Source: Saprospiraceae bacterium (GTDB lineage Bacteria; Bacteroidota; Bacteroidia; Chitinophagales; Saprospiraceae). Taken from it: a DNA stretch of 64,000 nt. The stretch's first letter is position 1; the number at the start of each line of letters is the position of its first letter. The stretch is taken from assembly GCA_020631235.1 (NCBI GenBank), contig JAHDHQ010000003.1:172450-236449 (forward strand), in the 5' to 3' direction. The position numbers and the translations under genes were made by a program. The notes under the pieces are model-generated. The model was given only the letters and a program-made list of their open reading frames with translations, ran no database searches and was not told the DNA's origin. Positions 17,153 through 26,118 of this stretch are shown piece by piece.

Positions 17153-18595
17153 TTATTCTATAACTGTGATTTTTAACATATTAGTACGAGGTCTTTTATG
17201 TAAAGGCATAGATCCTGTATTTACCATAGAATCACCCGGTTTTACGTGCTTATTCTTTTTTAAGATAGTGGTGATATCTTCGATGGTGTCATCTGTAGTG
17301 GTAAATTTATCGTAATAAAAGGACTTAACTCCCCATATAAGATTCATGGTGGCTAACATATGCTTTTCTGGAGAAAAGATAAATATTCTTGATTTAGGGC
17401 GATAACTAGATATTTTAAATGCAGTATGCCCTGAAATGGTTAAACCCGAGATCGCTTTGGCTCGAATATCGCTTGCTATTTTGGCTGCATTTATACAAAT
17501 AGTGTCTGAGTTATAAGTAACGGATTTTCGATTTGGTTTAGGTCGTTTATCTTGTAATTCGTAGTTTTTTTCTGCTTCGGCAATGATTCTACTCATATGC
17601 TGAACTACGACGTCTGGATGTTTCCCTACTGAAGTTTCTCCGCTGAGCATTACCGCATCAGTACCATCTAAAACAGCATTCGCCACGTCTGCTACTTCTG
17701 CTCTTGTAGGTGATGGATTAGAGATCATGCTTTCCATCATTTGTGTGGCAACTATCGTGGGTTTAGCTTTTTGTATACACATAGAAATGATCCGCTTCTG
17801 GATGGAAGGAACTTTTTCTAAAGGTACTTCTACACCCAAATCACCTCGAGCAATCATGACCGCATCTGTTTCTTTTATGATGTCTTTAATGTTTAATACA
17901 GCTTCAGGTTTTTCGATCTTTGCGATGATTTTTGCTTTATGTCCTCCTCTCGTTAAAAAGTCTCTCAACTGGACTATGTCTTTAGCTTCTCGGACAAAAG
18001 AAAGAGCTACCCAGTTTATGGGTTGTGTTAATATAAACTTTAAATCCTCTATATCTTTTTTGGTCAATGACGGTAAAGAAAGCTTGGTGTCGGGAAGATT
18101 TACACCTTTATTTGATTTTAAAATACCACCAAAAACGGCTTCTAAAACGACTTTGGACTTTCCATCTGTTTCGGCGACTACAAACTCTAATTTGCCATCA
18201 TCACATAATACTTTTTCCCCTACTTGTACATCGGAGGCAAAAGACTCATATGACATATACGTTTTTTCTAAAGTACCTACACAGGGTGTATTCACAAAAG
18301 TGATTTTCTGGCCTGTTTTTACTTCTACACCTCCATCAGTCATTTCGCCTACTCTTAATTTAGGACCTTGTAAATCTCCTAAAATACCAATATGTAGATC
18401 ATGTTCCTCATTAATTTCTTGGATTCGTTTAATGATTTCTCTTTTATTTTCATGGTTTCCATGAGAAAAATTAAGACGCAGAACATCAGCTCCAGCTTGG
18501 ATGAGTTTTAAAAGGTTTTCTTTGCTATCAGACGCTGGACCTAGCGTAGCAACAATTTTTGTGTTCTGATGTAAAATTTTAGATTTTAATGCCAT
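17153..18595 (-). CDS. pyk: Pyruvate kinase
   Basis: 480 aa. Catalyses phosphoenolpyruvate + ADP to pyruvate + ATP in glycolysis. Hallmarks: KIVATLGPASDS and LRLNFSHG at the N terminus; IIAKIEKPEAV; MIARGDLGVEVPLEKVP (metal/substrate site); and TQMMESMISNPSPTRAEVADVANAVLDGTDAVMLSGETSVGKHP. The C-terminal allosteric-type domain is present (about 360-480). It is transcribed leftward, with a separate promoter for the TPR operon just downstream. Its upstream side faces the gene-free structured-element region. Confidence 0.97.
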   Translation of the reverse strand: MALKSKILHQNTKIVATLGPASDSKENLLKLIQAGADVLRLNFSHGNHENKREIIKRIQEINEEHDLHIGILGDLQGPKLRVGEMTDGGVEVKTGQKITFVNTPCVGTLEKTYMSYESFASDVQVGEKVLCDDGKLEFVVAETDGKSKVVLEAVFGGILKSNKGVNLPDTKLSLPSLTKKDIEDLKFILTQPINWVALSFVREAKDIVQLRDFLTRGGHKAKIIAKIEKPEAVLNIKDIIKETDAVMIARGDLGVEVPLEKVPSIQKRIISMCIQKAKPTIVATQMMESMISNPSPTRAEVADVANAVLDGTDAVMLSGETSVGKHPDVVVQHMSRIIAEAEKNYELQDKRPKPNRKSVTYNSDTICINAAKIASDIRAKAISGLTISGHTAFKISSYRPKSRIFIFSPEKHMLATMNLIWGVKSFYYDKFTTTDDTIEDITTILKKNKHVKPGDSMVNTGSMPLHKRPRTNMLKITVIE

Positions 18596-18814
18596 ACGAT
18601 TTGCTTAGTTAAAAGGTAGACCAAATATCATGCTTAAATGCAGATGAGCGGTTATTGTTTAATTTAAGCCAGTAAAGGTAAGGCAATAATTAATTTGTGT
18701 TAGTCTTTAATGTTATCATTTTATTAAGTGTTTTAATTTGATAATATATGGAGGTATGGATGGGAGTTTTTCGTCAAATATTTAGTGAAACCTATCCATT
18801 TTTAGCACTTTCTT

Positions 18815-18927
18815 GCGTAAGGGAAATGGAGGGTGACGGCATATTTTATGCTGTCAGTCCTGAAAATTCAGGACGGAGCAAAGCGAACCCAGGAATCCCC
18901 CGACCCCGTGTTTGCACGGGGATACGC
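18815..18927. repeat. Structured intergenic element: closed multi-hairpin, possibly dispersed repeat or ncRNA
   Basis: Three consecutive hairpins: TGACGGCATA/TATGCTGTCA (18834-18856, one G-T wobble), TCCTGAA/TTCAGGA (18858-18873, perfect) and CCCCGTG/CACGGGG (18904-18921, perfect, TTTG loop). The ends can close the structure: GCGTA (18815-18819) pairs with TACGC (18923-18927). The segment is much richer in G+C than its flanks. The order (GCGTAAGGG ... CCGACCCC ... GGGG-ACGCCC) resembles intergenic elements I recall as dispersed in many Bacteroidota genomes. Strand and function are unknown. Confidence 0.55.
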
Positions 18928-18993
18928 CCAAAAATCTATATGTATGAGATAAAAAGATATGTATATTTTGGAACTAAAAACTTAGCATGATAC

Positions 18994-19024
18994 TTGTTTT
19001 AATTGAATTTGTTCATTTAATTTG
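18994..19024 (+). promoter_or_regulatory. Candidate acpP promoter
   Basis: TTG (18994-18996), a 20-nt spacer, then TTAATTTG (19017-19024), one base off the -7 consensus TAnnTTTG. The predicted transcript start is about 15 nt before the acpP ATG. Confidence 0.4.
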
Positions 19025-19045
19025 CGCCCACTAAAAAATTGTATT

Positions 19046-19279
19046 ATGTCAGATATAGCTGATAGAGTAAAAAACATTATTGTTGAGAAATTAGGAGTAG
19101 ACGAATCTGAAGTTGTTGAAAGTGCTAGCTTTACAAACGACCTAGGAGCGGACTCTTTAGATACTGTAGAGTTGATTATGGAATTTGAAAAGGAATTTGA
19201 TGTTTCTATTCCAGATGATCAAGCAGAGAATATTTCAACGGTAGGAGAAGCTATAGCTTATCTTAGTAAAGATAGCTAA
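19046..19279 (+). CDS. acpP: Acyl carrier protein
   Basis: 77 aa, acidic. Carries growing fatty-acyl chains on a 4'-phosphopantetheine attached to Ser37 in the classic motif [10 protein letters not shown]. The ATG at 19046 gives the canonical [12 protein letters not shown] start; an upstream frame extension to 19022 has no family support. fabF and rnc follow, the standard acpP-fabF-rnc order, although a terminator and a new promoter separate acpP from fabF. A phosphopantetheinyl transferase gene that could modify it lies at 33.4-34.1 kb. Confidence 0.97.
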   Translation: MSDIADRVKNIIVEKLGVDESEVVESASFTNDLGADSLDTVELIMEFEKEFDVSIPDDQAENISTVGEAIAYLSKDS

Positions 19280-19315
19280 GAAGACCTTCGTTTTTCTCTA
19301 GAAATTAAGAAGAAA

Positions 19316-19355
19316 AGCAGCCAAAATCATGAAAGTGGTTTTGGCTGTTTATTTT
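19316..19355 (+). terminator. Rho-independent terminator after acpP
   Basis: CAGCCAAAATCAT (19318-19330) pairs with GTGGTTTTGGCTG (19335-19347) through 13 bp including G-U wobbles around a GAAA tetraloop. TTTATTTT follows. The wobbles work on the plus-strand RNA, which agrees with the direction of acpP. Confidence 0.85.
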
Positions 19356-19423
19356 AAATACCTATTCTTAGGTCATTTAGTGCAAGGTAGACGCATCAAA
19401 TTAGAATTATCTTCCAATCTTTA

Positions 19424-19431
19424 TAACTTTG
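19424..19431 (+). promoter_or_regulatory. -7 promoter box (TAACTTTG) for fabF
   Basis: Perfect TAnnTTTG match 30 nt before the fabF ATG and downstream of the acpP terminator. It implies separate transcription of fabF-rnc. No clear -33 TTTG is present. Confidence 0.55.
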
Positions 19432-19460
19432 CCAATATTATCCTAGCATAAATAATTACG

Positions 19461-20711
19461 ATGAAAAGAGTTGTTGTTACAGGAATCGGTGCATTAACAC
19501 CCATTGGAAATACTATTTCGAGTTTTAAAGCTAATTTATTTAAAGGAGTTAGTGGAGCTGGTGTTATCACGAAATATGATGCTACCAATTTTAAGACGAG
19601 ATTTGCTTGTGAGATTAAAGATTTAAATGTTGCCGATCATTTAGATAGAAAAGAATCGAGACGTATGGATCCATTTACTCAGTATGCGATGATTGTTGCA
19701 GCAGAGGCTATGGATGATTCTGGATTGGATGTGGAGCAGATTAACTTAGATCGAGCCGGTGTCATATGGGGATCTGGCATTGGGGGATTTGAAACCATCG
19801 AATCCGAGGTAAGTGCTGCGGCGGTGAGTCAGTCTGAAACGCCAAGATATAATCCTTTTTTAATTCCTAAACTAATTGCAGACATAGCCCCAGGATACAT
19901 TTCCATTAAGTATGGATTCAGAGGTATAAATTACGCAACTGTATCCGCTTGTGCTTCTTCATCTCATGCTATTATTAATGCTTCAGATTATATCCGTATG
20001 GGTAGAGCTGATGTAATTATTGCAGGTGGTTCTGAAGCAGCGGTTACTAAAGCCGGTATGGGAGGGTTTTCTTCTATGAAAGCCTTATCTACTCGAAACG
20101 ATGATCCGCAAACAGCTTCTCGTCCTTTTGATAAGGAAAGGGATGGTTTTGTTTTAGGGGAAGGAGCAGGGGCTTTAATTTTAGAAGAGCTGGAGCATGC
20201 AAAAGCTAGAGGAGCTACTATATATGGAGAGATCATAGGAGTCGGTATGACCGCAGATGCCTACCATATAACAGCTCCCCACCCAGAAGGCTTAGGGGCT
20301 ACGAATGTGATGAAAGCCGCATTAGCTGATGCAAAGTTGTCTATTGAAGAGGTGGATTATGTCAATGTACATGGAACATCTACACCACTAGGAGATATTG
20401 CAGAGACGAAGGCGATTAAAAAAGTGTTTGGTGATAAAGCCTATGGATTAAACATTAGTTCGACTAAATCCATGACTGGCCATTTGTTAGGAGCAGCTGG
20501 ATCTATAGAGGCACTGGCTTGTGTTTTTGCTATTCAAGAAAATATGATTCCGCCAACGATTAATCACAACACGTTTGATCCGGAAATTGATTCCAAATTA
20601 AATTTAACGCTTAATAAAGCTCAAGAGCGAAAAGTAGATATTGCATTAAGTAATACCTTTGGGTTTGGAGGGCATAATGCAACTGTGGTGGTATCAAGGT
20701 TTAAAGATTAG
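19461..20711 (+). CDS. fabF: Beta-ketoacyl-[acyl-carrier-protein] synthase II
   Basis: 416 aa. Condenses malonyl-ACP with acyl-ACP in fatty-acid elongation. The Cys-His-His triad is intact: C164 in VSACASSSHAI, H304 in NVHGTSTPLGD and H341 in SMTGHLLGAAG. The thiolase-fold glycine-rich end NTFGFGGHNATVVV is present. Length is standard. rnc starts 3 nt after its stop, so the two are co-transcribed. Confidence 0.97.
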   Translation: MKRVVVTGIGALTPIGNTISSFKANLFKGVSGAGVITKYDATNFKTRFACEIKDLNVADHLDRKESRRMDPFTQYAMIVAAEAMDDSGLDVEQINLDRAGVIWGSGIGGFETIESEVSAAAVSQSETPRYNPFLIPKLIADIAPGYISIKYGFRGINYATVSACASSSHAIINASDYIRMGRADVIIAGGSEAAVTKAGMGGFSSMKALSTRNDDPQTASRPFDKERDGFVLGEGAGALILEELEHAKARGATIYGEIIGVGMTADAYHITAPHPEGLGATNVMKAALADAKLSIEEVDYVNVHGTSTPLGDIAETKAIKKVFGDKAYGLNISSTKSMTGHLLGAAGSIEALACVFAIQENMIPPTINHNTFDPEIDSKLNLTLNKAQERKVDIALSNTFGFGGHNATVVVSRFKD

Positions 20712-20714
20712 TGA

Positions 20715-21440
20715 GTGCGGTTTATTCAAAAACTTTATAATTATACATTTTCAGAAGATAAGGACTTAGCTTCTAAATTAAAAAGTGTGCTAGGTTTTGT
20801 GCCTTCACATTTGTCGCTTTTCAAAATGGCTGTATCTCATAAGTCATTGAATGGTCAGAAAACGGAGAAAAAATTTAAATACAACAATGAACGTCTTGAG
20901 TATTTGGGCGATGCTATTTTGTCTACTGTTGTGGCCGAATATTTATTTAAGAAATATCCAACTCAAGATGAGGGTTTTTTAACCAAAATGAGGTCTAAAA
21001 TAGTAAAGCGTTCTACTTTAAATATGATTGCTGATAATATGGGTTTAGACCTATTATTAGCTGAATATACTTTAGGTAATCTCTCTAGTTCTATGAAAGG
21101 AAATGCTTTGGAAGCATTAATCGGAGCTATTTACATTGAAATGGGATACAATGGCACTAGAAATTACATTATTAAGCAAATTTTAATGCAGCATTTAGAC
21201 GTAAAGGCTTTAGAAGTGCTGGATGATAATTATAAAAGTAGACTATTAGAATGGTGCCAAAAGAACGGCAAAGCAGTAGAATTTGTCTTAATTAATAAGT
21301 ATAAATTTGACAAAAGAGACCGATTTAAGGTCGGTGTTCAGGTGGATGGTAAAGAATTAGCTACCGCTGAGGATTTTAATAAGAAATCTGCTGAACAAAA
21401 AGCCTCTTCTATCGCTTTAACTAGCGTTATTAAAGCCTAA
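20715..21440 (+). CDS. rnc: Ribonuclease III
   Basis: 241 aa. The endonuclease domain (about 20-155) has the signature NNERLEYLGDAILS with Glu/Asp metal ligands. The dsRNA-binding domain follows (about 165-240: DNYKSRLLEWCQKNGKAVEF ... KKSAEQKASSIALTSVI). The start is GTG, 3 nt after the fabF stop. In the second metal motif, the position that is Asp in E. coli (ADxxEA) reads Asn: KGNALEALIGAIYIE. The key Glu is kept, so activity is likely. It processes rRNA precursors and structured mRNAs. Confidence 0.95.
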   Translation: MRFIQKLYNYTFSEDKDLASKLKSVLGFVPSHLSLFKMAVSHKSLNGQKTEKKFKYNNERLEYLGDAILSTVVAEYLFKKYPTQDEGFLTKMRSKIVKRSTLNMIADNMGLDLLLAEYTLGNLSSSMKGNALEALIGAIYIEMGYNGTRNYIIKQILMQHLDVKALEVLDDNYKSRLLEWCQKNGKAVEFVLINKYKFDKRDRFKVGVQVDGKELATAEDFNKKSAEQKASSIALTSVIKA

Positions 21441-21441
21441 T

Positions 21442-22668
21442 ATGGATTCACTTACTCAAATTGTTTTAGGTGCTGCTGTCGGAGAAGCAGTACTAGGAAA
21501 AAAAATAGGCAACCGTGCAATGTTGTGGGGAGCAGTAGCTGGAACCATTCCTGATTTAGATGTTATTTCTAATTTGTGGCTCACAGAGCTAGAAGGCTTA
21601 GCTGCTCATAGAGGAATAACGCACAGTATATTTTTTGCTATAGTTTTTGGTGTATTTATGGGCTGGTTTATCCATACTATGTACCAATCGAAATGGCACA
21701 AATGGTTTGCTATCATTGTTAGAGGAACCTTTTTGTCAGCGGTAGGTGTGGGCATGGTTTATTTAGGTACCCAAGGAGAACTTGTCGGACAGATTAGTTT
21801 AACTGCTCTGGCTATTATTACATTTGCTGGGGCGTATTTGTTTATAAGAAGAAGATATTTTGACAGACCTATACAGCCTGTCGAAGCTTCATTATCTGAA
21901 TGGATTTTATTTTTCTTTTTGTGTTTTATTACACACACCATCCTTGATTGTTTTACAGTGTATGGCACTCAATTATTGGCGCCTTTTAGTGATTACAGAG
22001 TGGCGTGGCATAATATTTCTGTGGCTGACCCGAGTTATACTTTGCCTTTTTTGCTTTGTCTCATTGCTGCTTCTTTTTTTGCTAAAGAAAACAAATGGCG
22101 TTCAAGGCTAAATTGGTTAGGAATTATCATAAGTAGTTTGTACATGTGTTTAACTTTTGTAAATCAAAACAGAGTAAAAAAGGTCTTTCATGATAATTTA
22201 GCCAATGAAGGCATTACGGTACATAGAAGTTTAGTTACTCCGACGATTATCAATAATATTTTGTGGTATTGTGTAGCAGAAACAGACTCAAATTTGGTTT
22301 TTGGAAGATATTCTTTTTTCGATCCGACTAAAGAGATGAAGCTTAAGTTTGTCAACAAAAATGACGAATTGATTGAGGGTTTTGAAGAGAATAAAGCCAT
22401 CAAAACATTAAAATGGTTTTCTGATAACTATTATACCCTAGGCATTAATAAAGACAACAAACTTATGTTTAGTGACATGCGTTATGGTCCTTTTGATTTC
22501 AGCAATCTTGATGACCCTAATAATTATGTATTTAAGTTTGAGTTAGAAGAAATAGACGGGAGGCTCGAGATGATGAACGAACAAGGAGGACCTCCTCCAG
22601 ATAGTGAAGAAGGGTTTGTAGGTGATTTATGGAAGCGAATTTGGGGAGATACTTCGATAGACTATTAA
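21442..22668 (+). CDS. Membrane-bound metal-dependent hydrolase, YdjM/DUF457 family
   Basis: 408 aa. The N-terminal half is membrane-embedded with the family signature MDSLTQIVLGAAVGEAVLG, GTIPDLDVI and AAHRGITHSIFF (conserved Asp and His residues thought to bind metal). About five to six TM helices extend to residue ~245, and a soluble C-terminal domain of ~160 residues follows. Biological substrate is unknown for the family. It starts 1 nt after the rnc stop, so it is in the fabF-rnc transcript. Its stop overlaps by 4 nt (TTAA) the stop of the next, convergent gene. Confidence 0.82.
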   Translation: MDSLTQIVLGAAVGEAVLGKKIGNRAMLWGAVAGTIPDLDVISNLWLTELEGLAAHRGITHSIFFAIVFGVFMGWFIHTMYQSKWHKWFAIIVRGTFLSAVGVGMVYLGTQGELVGQISLTALAIITFAGAYLFIRRRYFDRPIQPVEASLSEWILFFFLCFITHTILDCFTVYGTQLLAPFSDYRVAWHNISVADPSYTLPFLLCLIAASFFAKENKWRSRLNWLGIIISSLYMCLTFVNQNRVKKVFHDNLANEGITVHRSLVTPTIINNILWYCVAETDSNLVFGRYSFFDPTKEMKLKFVNKNDELIEGFEENKAIKTLKWFSDNYYTLGINKDNKLMFSDMRYGPFDFSNLDDPNNYVFKFELEEIDGRLEMMNEQGGPPPDSEEGFVGDLWKRIWGDTSIDY

Positions 22669-23075
22669 TGTCCACCAGCTAATTTAGCTCCTAACCAAGC
22701 CATAGGTATATAAGCTACTAACAGGTCTAAAGCAATAAACCAAGATGGACCACCTACCATATACACCATAGCTAAGCCGCCTAAAAGGAAAAAGAAGCCG
22801 ATCGCTAAAGCATAATTTCTTTTATTGTTTGCCGCCAACTTTGCAGCTACAAAACCACCGACAAGGCTTCCCAATGCATGGGCTAGAAATGGGAATATGA
22901 AGTGCTTAGCTTCGTATAAATGCATATTGTTTTGGATGCTTAAAACATCATTGACATCGACTCCTTCGGGTGGTGGCACAAAATTTCCTGAGATGCTTAT
23001 TAAACCGCCATTGACTAAGCCTCCGACTATAATACCACTGATGATAGCTAAGACATTTTTAAACGTAGGATCCAT
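22665..23075 (-). CDS. Small four-helix membrane protein, unknown function
   Basis: 136 aa, not assigned to a characterised family. Four hydrophobic segments: about 7-29 (NVLAIISGIIVGGLVNGGLI), 58-82 (FPFLAHALGSLVGGFVAAKLA), 88-108 and 112-132. Glycine-rich helices such as GSLVGGFVAAKLA indicate tight packing. The loop between the first two helices is polar (FVPPPEGVDVNDV). It is convergent with the YdjM-like gene, sharing 4 nt at the stops. Confidence 0.7.
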   Translation of the reverse strand: MDPTFKNVLAIISGIIVGGLVNGGLISISGNFVPPPEGVDVNDVLSIQNNMHLYEAKHFIFPFLAHALGSLVGGFVAAKLAANNKRNYALAIGFFFLLGGLAMVYMVGGPSWFIALDLLVAYIPMAWLGAKLAGGH

Positions 23076-23162
23076 TGAATTGATTTTAATCTTAAGGTAA
23101 ACAATTCATTAAAATTGACCAAGGTCAAAGTGGATAATACATAAAATGTGCTATGTAAACAT

Positions 23163-23195
23163 AAAAAAAGGCACCACAAATTGTAGTGCCTTTCT
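23163..23195 (-). terminator. Terminator after superoxide dismutase gene
   Basis: GGCACCACAA (23170-23179) pairs with TTGTAGTGCC (23181-23190). The single non-Watson-Crick pair is a G-U wobble only on the minus-strand RNA, and a T-tract follows in that direction (23163-23169). A T-rich run on the other side may allow bidirectional use. Confidence 0.8.
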
Positions 23196-23221
23196 TTTTA
23201 TAGCGAGTTGGTAGCTTGAAT

Positions 23222-23833
23222 TTAACCAAGCAAAGCTTCATATTTTTTCTCTACTACGTTCCAGTTTACTAAACTTAAAAATCCTGTTACATAATCAGGT
23301 CTTCTATTTTGGTAATTTAAGTAGTAAGCATGTTCCCATACATCGATACCCAATATAGGTGTTCCGCCACATCCGATGCCAGGCATCAATGGGTTATCTT
23401 GATTAGCTGAAGAGCAAACCTCTACCGTTCCATCTTTGTGTGCACAAAGCCAAGCCCACCCAGAACCAAATCTAGTTTTAGCAGCAGCTGCAAATTTTTC
23501 TTCGAAACCCTCTTTAGATCCAAAGGCTTTATTAATAGCTTCTAGCAAAGCACCAGATAACCTTCCTTTGTCATTTGGATTTAATACTTCCCAGTATAGA
23601 CAATGATTGTAGTATCCACCACCATTATTCCGTACGCCTGCATTAGACATGTCTAAATTGGTCAAAATATCTTCGATAGATTTTCCAGCTAAATCAGTGC
23701 CTTCGATAGCAGCATTTAATTTGTTAGTATATCCATTGTGATGTTTTCCATGATGTATTTCCATGGTCTTTGCATCGATGTGTGGTTCCAATGCATCGTG
23801 TGCATATCCAAGTTGTGGTAGTTCGAAAGCCAT
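23222..23833 (-). CDS. Superoxide dismutase, Fe/Mn family
   Basis: 203 aa, cytoplasmic. Dismutates superoxide to oxygen and hydrogen peroxide. The metal ligands are seen in [27 protein letters not shown] and the signature [13 protein letters not shown] (Asp and His). [10 protein letters not shown] surrounds the active site. Fe versus Mn use cannot be settled from these motifs. A candidate -7 box TACTTTTG lies about 50 nt upstream on the minus strand, and a clear terminator follows, so it is a single-gene unit. Confidence 0.95.
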   Translation of the reverse strand: MAFELPQLGYAHDALEPHIDAKTMEIHHGKHHNGYTNKLNAAIEGTDLAGKSIEDILTNLDMSNAGVRNNGGGYYNHCLYWEVLNPNDKGRLSGALLEAINKAFGSKEGFEEKFAAAAKTRFGSGWAWLCAHKDGTVEVCSSANQDNPLMPGIGCGGTPILGIDVWEHAYYLNYQNRRPDYVTGFLSLVNWNVVEKKYEALLG

Positions 23834-23882
23834 ATTGTATTCTTTTTATGTTTATTGAATGATTCTCTTATATATAACAAAT

Positions 23883-23890
23883 CAAAAGTA
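23883..23890 (-). promoter_or_regulatory. Candidate -7 box (TACTTTTG) for superoxide dismutase
   Basis: TAnnTTTG match on the minus strand, about 50 nt before the sod start, in the divergent region shared with fumC. No convincing -33 box is seen. Confidence 0.4.
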
Positions 23891-23934
23891 AGAAGTTCAT
23901 ACCAACTCTAAGAAAAACAACCATTTTTCTTAAT

Positions 23935-23942
23935 TACATTTG
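23935..23942 (+). promoter_or_regulatory. -7 promoter box (TACATTTG) for fumC
   Basis: Perfect TAnnTTTG match 15 nt before the fumC ATG, predicting a short leader of under 10 nt. Confidence 0.5.
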
Positions 23943-23956
23943 TAAAAAATTAATAA

Positions 23957-25345
23957 ATGAGCTCATTTAGAAAGGAAAAAGATTCAATTGGATATGTAGA
24001 TGTGCCAGCAGATAAATATTGGGCAGCACAAACCCAACGATCAATAGAAAACTTTAAAATAGGTGGACAAACAATGCCTAGAGAAGTCATTCAAGCGTAC
24101 GCCGTATTAAAAGAAGCTGCAGCAAGGACTAATGCAGCATTGGGTGTATTAGATCCTACAAAACGTGATTTAATAGCTAAGGTATGCCAAGAAATAAAGG
24201 ATGGATCTCTGGACGATCAGTTTCCTTTGGTAGTGTGGCAGACTGGTTCTGGAACCCAATCCAATATGAATGTAAATGAAGTGATAGCTAACAGAGCTCA
24301 TGTTTTAAATGGCGGTTCGCTATTGGATGAAAAAAAATCAATGCACCCCAATGACGATGTAAATAAATCACAGTCATCAAATGATACCTTTCCTACAGCC
24401 ATGCATATATCAGCTTATAAGTCCTTAGTTGATGTTTGTTTGCCAGGATTAAAAACACTTCGAGATACTTTTGCTGAGAAGGTAGAAGCCTATAAGGATG
24501 TGGTAAAAATTGGAAGAACACACTTCATGGATGCAACACCCTTAACAGTGGGTCAAGAGCTTTCTGGATTTGTTTCCCAGTTAAACCACGGAATTAAAGC
24601 GATAGAAAATACGCTCGATCATCTAGCAGAAATTGCTTTGGGAGGTACTGCGGTAGGTACTGGCTTAAACACACCCAAAGGCTATGATGTGATGGTAGCA
24701 AAGGAAATTGCGGATATTAGTGGTTTGCCGTTTAGGACTGGGGAAAACAAATTTGAAGGACTAGCTGCTCACGATGCCATAGTGGAAGCCCATGGCGCAT
24801 TAAAAACGGTGGCTGTATCCTTGATGAAAATTGGTAATGATATTAGAATGCTTGCTTCTGGTCCAAGATGTGGCATTGGAGAATACACAATTCCTGCTAA
24901 CGAGCCAGGTTCTTCGATTATGCCTGGTAAAGTAAATCCTACCCAATCAGAAGCACTTACTATGGCTATGGCTCAGGTTATGGGTAATGATGTAGCGATT
25001 AATGTGGGTGGAAGTAATGGGCATTTCCAATTGAATGTTTTCAAGCCTATGATGATTTACAATTTTTTAATGTCTTCAAGATTAATAGGGGATGCTGCCT
25101 TAAGCTTTAGTAAAAATGCCATTGCAGGATTAAAACCTAATCAAGAGAGAATTACTCATTTATTGAATAACTCATTAATGCTGGTTACGGCATTGAACAC
25201 AAAAATAGGATATGATAAAGCTGCTGAAATAGCAAAAAAGGCCTACAAAGAAGGGACTACCTTAAAAGATGCAGCTGTACAATTAGGCTATTTAACGGAA
25301 GCCCAATTTGATGAGTGGGTAAAACCCGAAGAAATGATTGGGTAA
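23957..25345 (+). CDS. fumC: Fumarate hydratase, class II
   Basis: 462 aa. Reversibly hydrates fumarate to malate in the TCA cycle; homotetramer without an iron-sulfur cluster. Motifs: [55 protein letters not shown], and the superfamily signature [16 protein letters not shown]. Full length. It pairs functionally with the sdhB/frdB gene at the window end. Its stop directly abuts the stop of the convergent THX gene. Confidence 0.97.
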   Translation: MSSFRKEKDSIGYVDVPADKYWAAQTQRSIENFKIGGQTMPREVIQAYAVLKEAAARTNAALGVLDPTKRDLIAKVCQEIKDGSLDDQFPLVVWQTGSGTQSNMNVNEVIANRAHVLNGGSLLDEKKSMHPNDDVNKSQSSNDTFPTAMHISAYKSLVDVCLPGLKTLRDTFAEKVEAYKDVVKIGRTHFMDATPLTVGQELSGFVSQLNHGIKAIENTLDHLAEIALGGTAVGTGLNTPKGYDVMVAKEIADISGLPFRTGENKFEGLAAHDAIVEAHGALKTVAVSLMKIGNDIRMLASGPRCGIGEYTIPANEPGSSIMPGKVNPTQSEALTMAMAQVMGNDVAINVGGSNGHFQLNVFKPMMIYNFLMSSRLIGDAALSFSKNAIAGLKPNQERITHLLNNSLMLVTALNTKIGYDKAAEIAKKAYKEGTTLKDAAVQLGYLTEAQFDEWVKPEEMIG

Positions 25346-25450
25346 TTAAGCTTTTTTAGCTTTCTCTACCTTGTTCTGTTTTGGTCTAGAATTACCGTAA
25401 GATCCTTTTGTGATCTTTCCTTTTTTAGTTTTTCTATCTCCTCTGCCCAT
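25346..25450 (-). CDS. 30S ribosomal protein THX
   Basis: 34 aa, extremely basic. The translation begins MGRGDRKTKKGKITKGSYG and ends SRPKQNKVEKAKKA, matching the small-subunit protein THX (bTHX) of Bacteroidota and Thermus, which typically starts MGRGDKKTKKGKI. It inserts in the head of the 30S subunit among rRNA helices. It was easily missed for its size. The stop TAA touches the fumC stop, with no gap. A near-consensus -7 box (CATCTTTG at 25470-25477, minus strand) precedes it. Confidence 0.9.
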   Translation of the reverse strand: MGRGDRKTKKGKITKGSYGNSRPKQNKVEKAKKA

Positions 25451-25661
25451 AGTTTAATTATTTATGGTGCAAAGATGGAATTTATTTTTCATTATTGAAA
25501 TAATGACGCTTTGAATATTTTTGATTTTGGCCAATGTTGTTTTTTTAGAGCTAGAAATGGATTCAAACAATGATGTCTAATTGGTGAAATGTTGCGCTAA
25601 AGCTTGGTTTAACGGTGTTTTTTAGTTAAATTAAAGAGATAACCAATAAAACCTATCTATT

Positions 25662-26087
25662 ATGATGAACCAAGAAGTAAGAGCAATCATGACAAAGGAT
25701 CCATTAACCGTTCACTCCAATGAAACACTTTCTGAAGTTTCAAGCAAAATGATTAGCAACCAAGTTCAGCAAGTCCCGGTTGTAGATGATGGAAAATTGA
25801 TGGGATTAATTACCAGCTATGATTTATGGAAACACCATAACTCTAAAGATTACGATGAAAGTAAAAAAGTAGGTGATGTTATGACCACCAATGTATTACG
25901 TATTACACCTAAAGATAAAGTAGGTACGGCTGCAGAATTATTTATGTCCAAGCGATTTAAAACAATTCCTGTGGTGAACCTTCGAAATGAGCTTAAAGGA
26001 GTAGTTACGGCTTTCGATGTAATTAAGGAAACATTGAAGGAAGAATACCCTAGACCTATATTGTACAAAGAAGCAATCGAAGGTTAG
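25662..26087 (+). CDS. CBS-domain pair protein
   Basis: 141 aa, made of two CBS domains and nothing else. CBS1 is about 5-60 (VRAIMTKDPLTVHSNETLSEV ... QVPVVDDGKLMGLITSYDL) and CBS2 about 72-128 (GDVMTTNVLRITPKDKVGTA ... TIPVVNLRNELKGVVTAFDVI). Such tandem pairs (Bateman modules) bind adenosine nucleotides and often modulate other proteins. No fused effector domain is present, so the target is unknown. The gene is monocistronic: a hairpin terminator follows within 65 nt. Confidence 0.88.
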   Translation: MMNQEVRAIMTKDPLTVHSNETLSEVSSKMISNQVQQVPVVDDGKLMGLITSYDLWKHHNSKDYDESKKVGDVMTTNVLRITPKDKVGTAAELFMSKRFKTIPVVNLRNELKGVVTAFDVIKETLKEEYPRPILYKEAIEG

Positions 26088-26118
26088 ACGATACAAATAA
26101 GGTCTTACTAGCCCCGTA

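Larger units (their letters stand above)
18596..19045. other. 450-bp gene-free region between pyk and acpP
   Basis: Divergent intergenic gap holding the pyk 5' region, a locally GC-rich multi-hairpin element (18815-18927) and a candidate acpP promoter. An 80-codon open frame crosses the element (18748-18990), but it reads through the hairpins, resembles no known protein and is not taken as a gene. Confidence 0.8.

Noticed and set aside
17727-18464. 245-codon open frame antisense to pyruvate kinase
   Set aside because: Shadow frame of a conserved gene; the opposite strand encodes an unmistakable Pyk with all motifs.
18748-18990. 80-codon open frame on the plus strand between pyk and acpP
   Set aside because: It runs straight through the three hairpins of the structured element, its translation resembles no protein, and composition follows the element rather than codon use.
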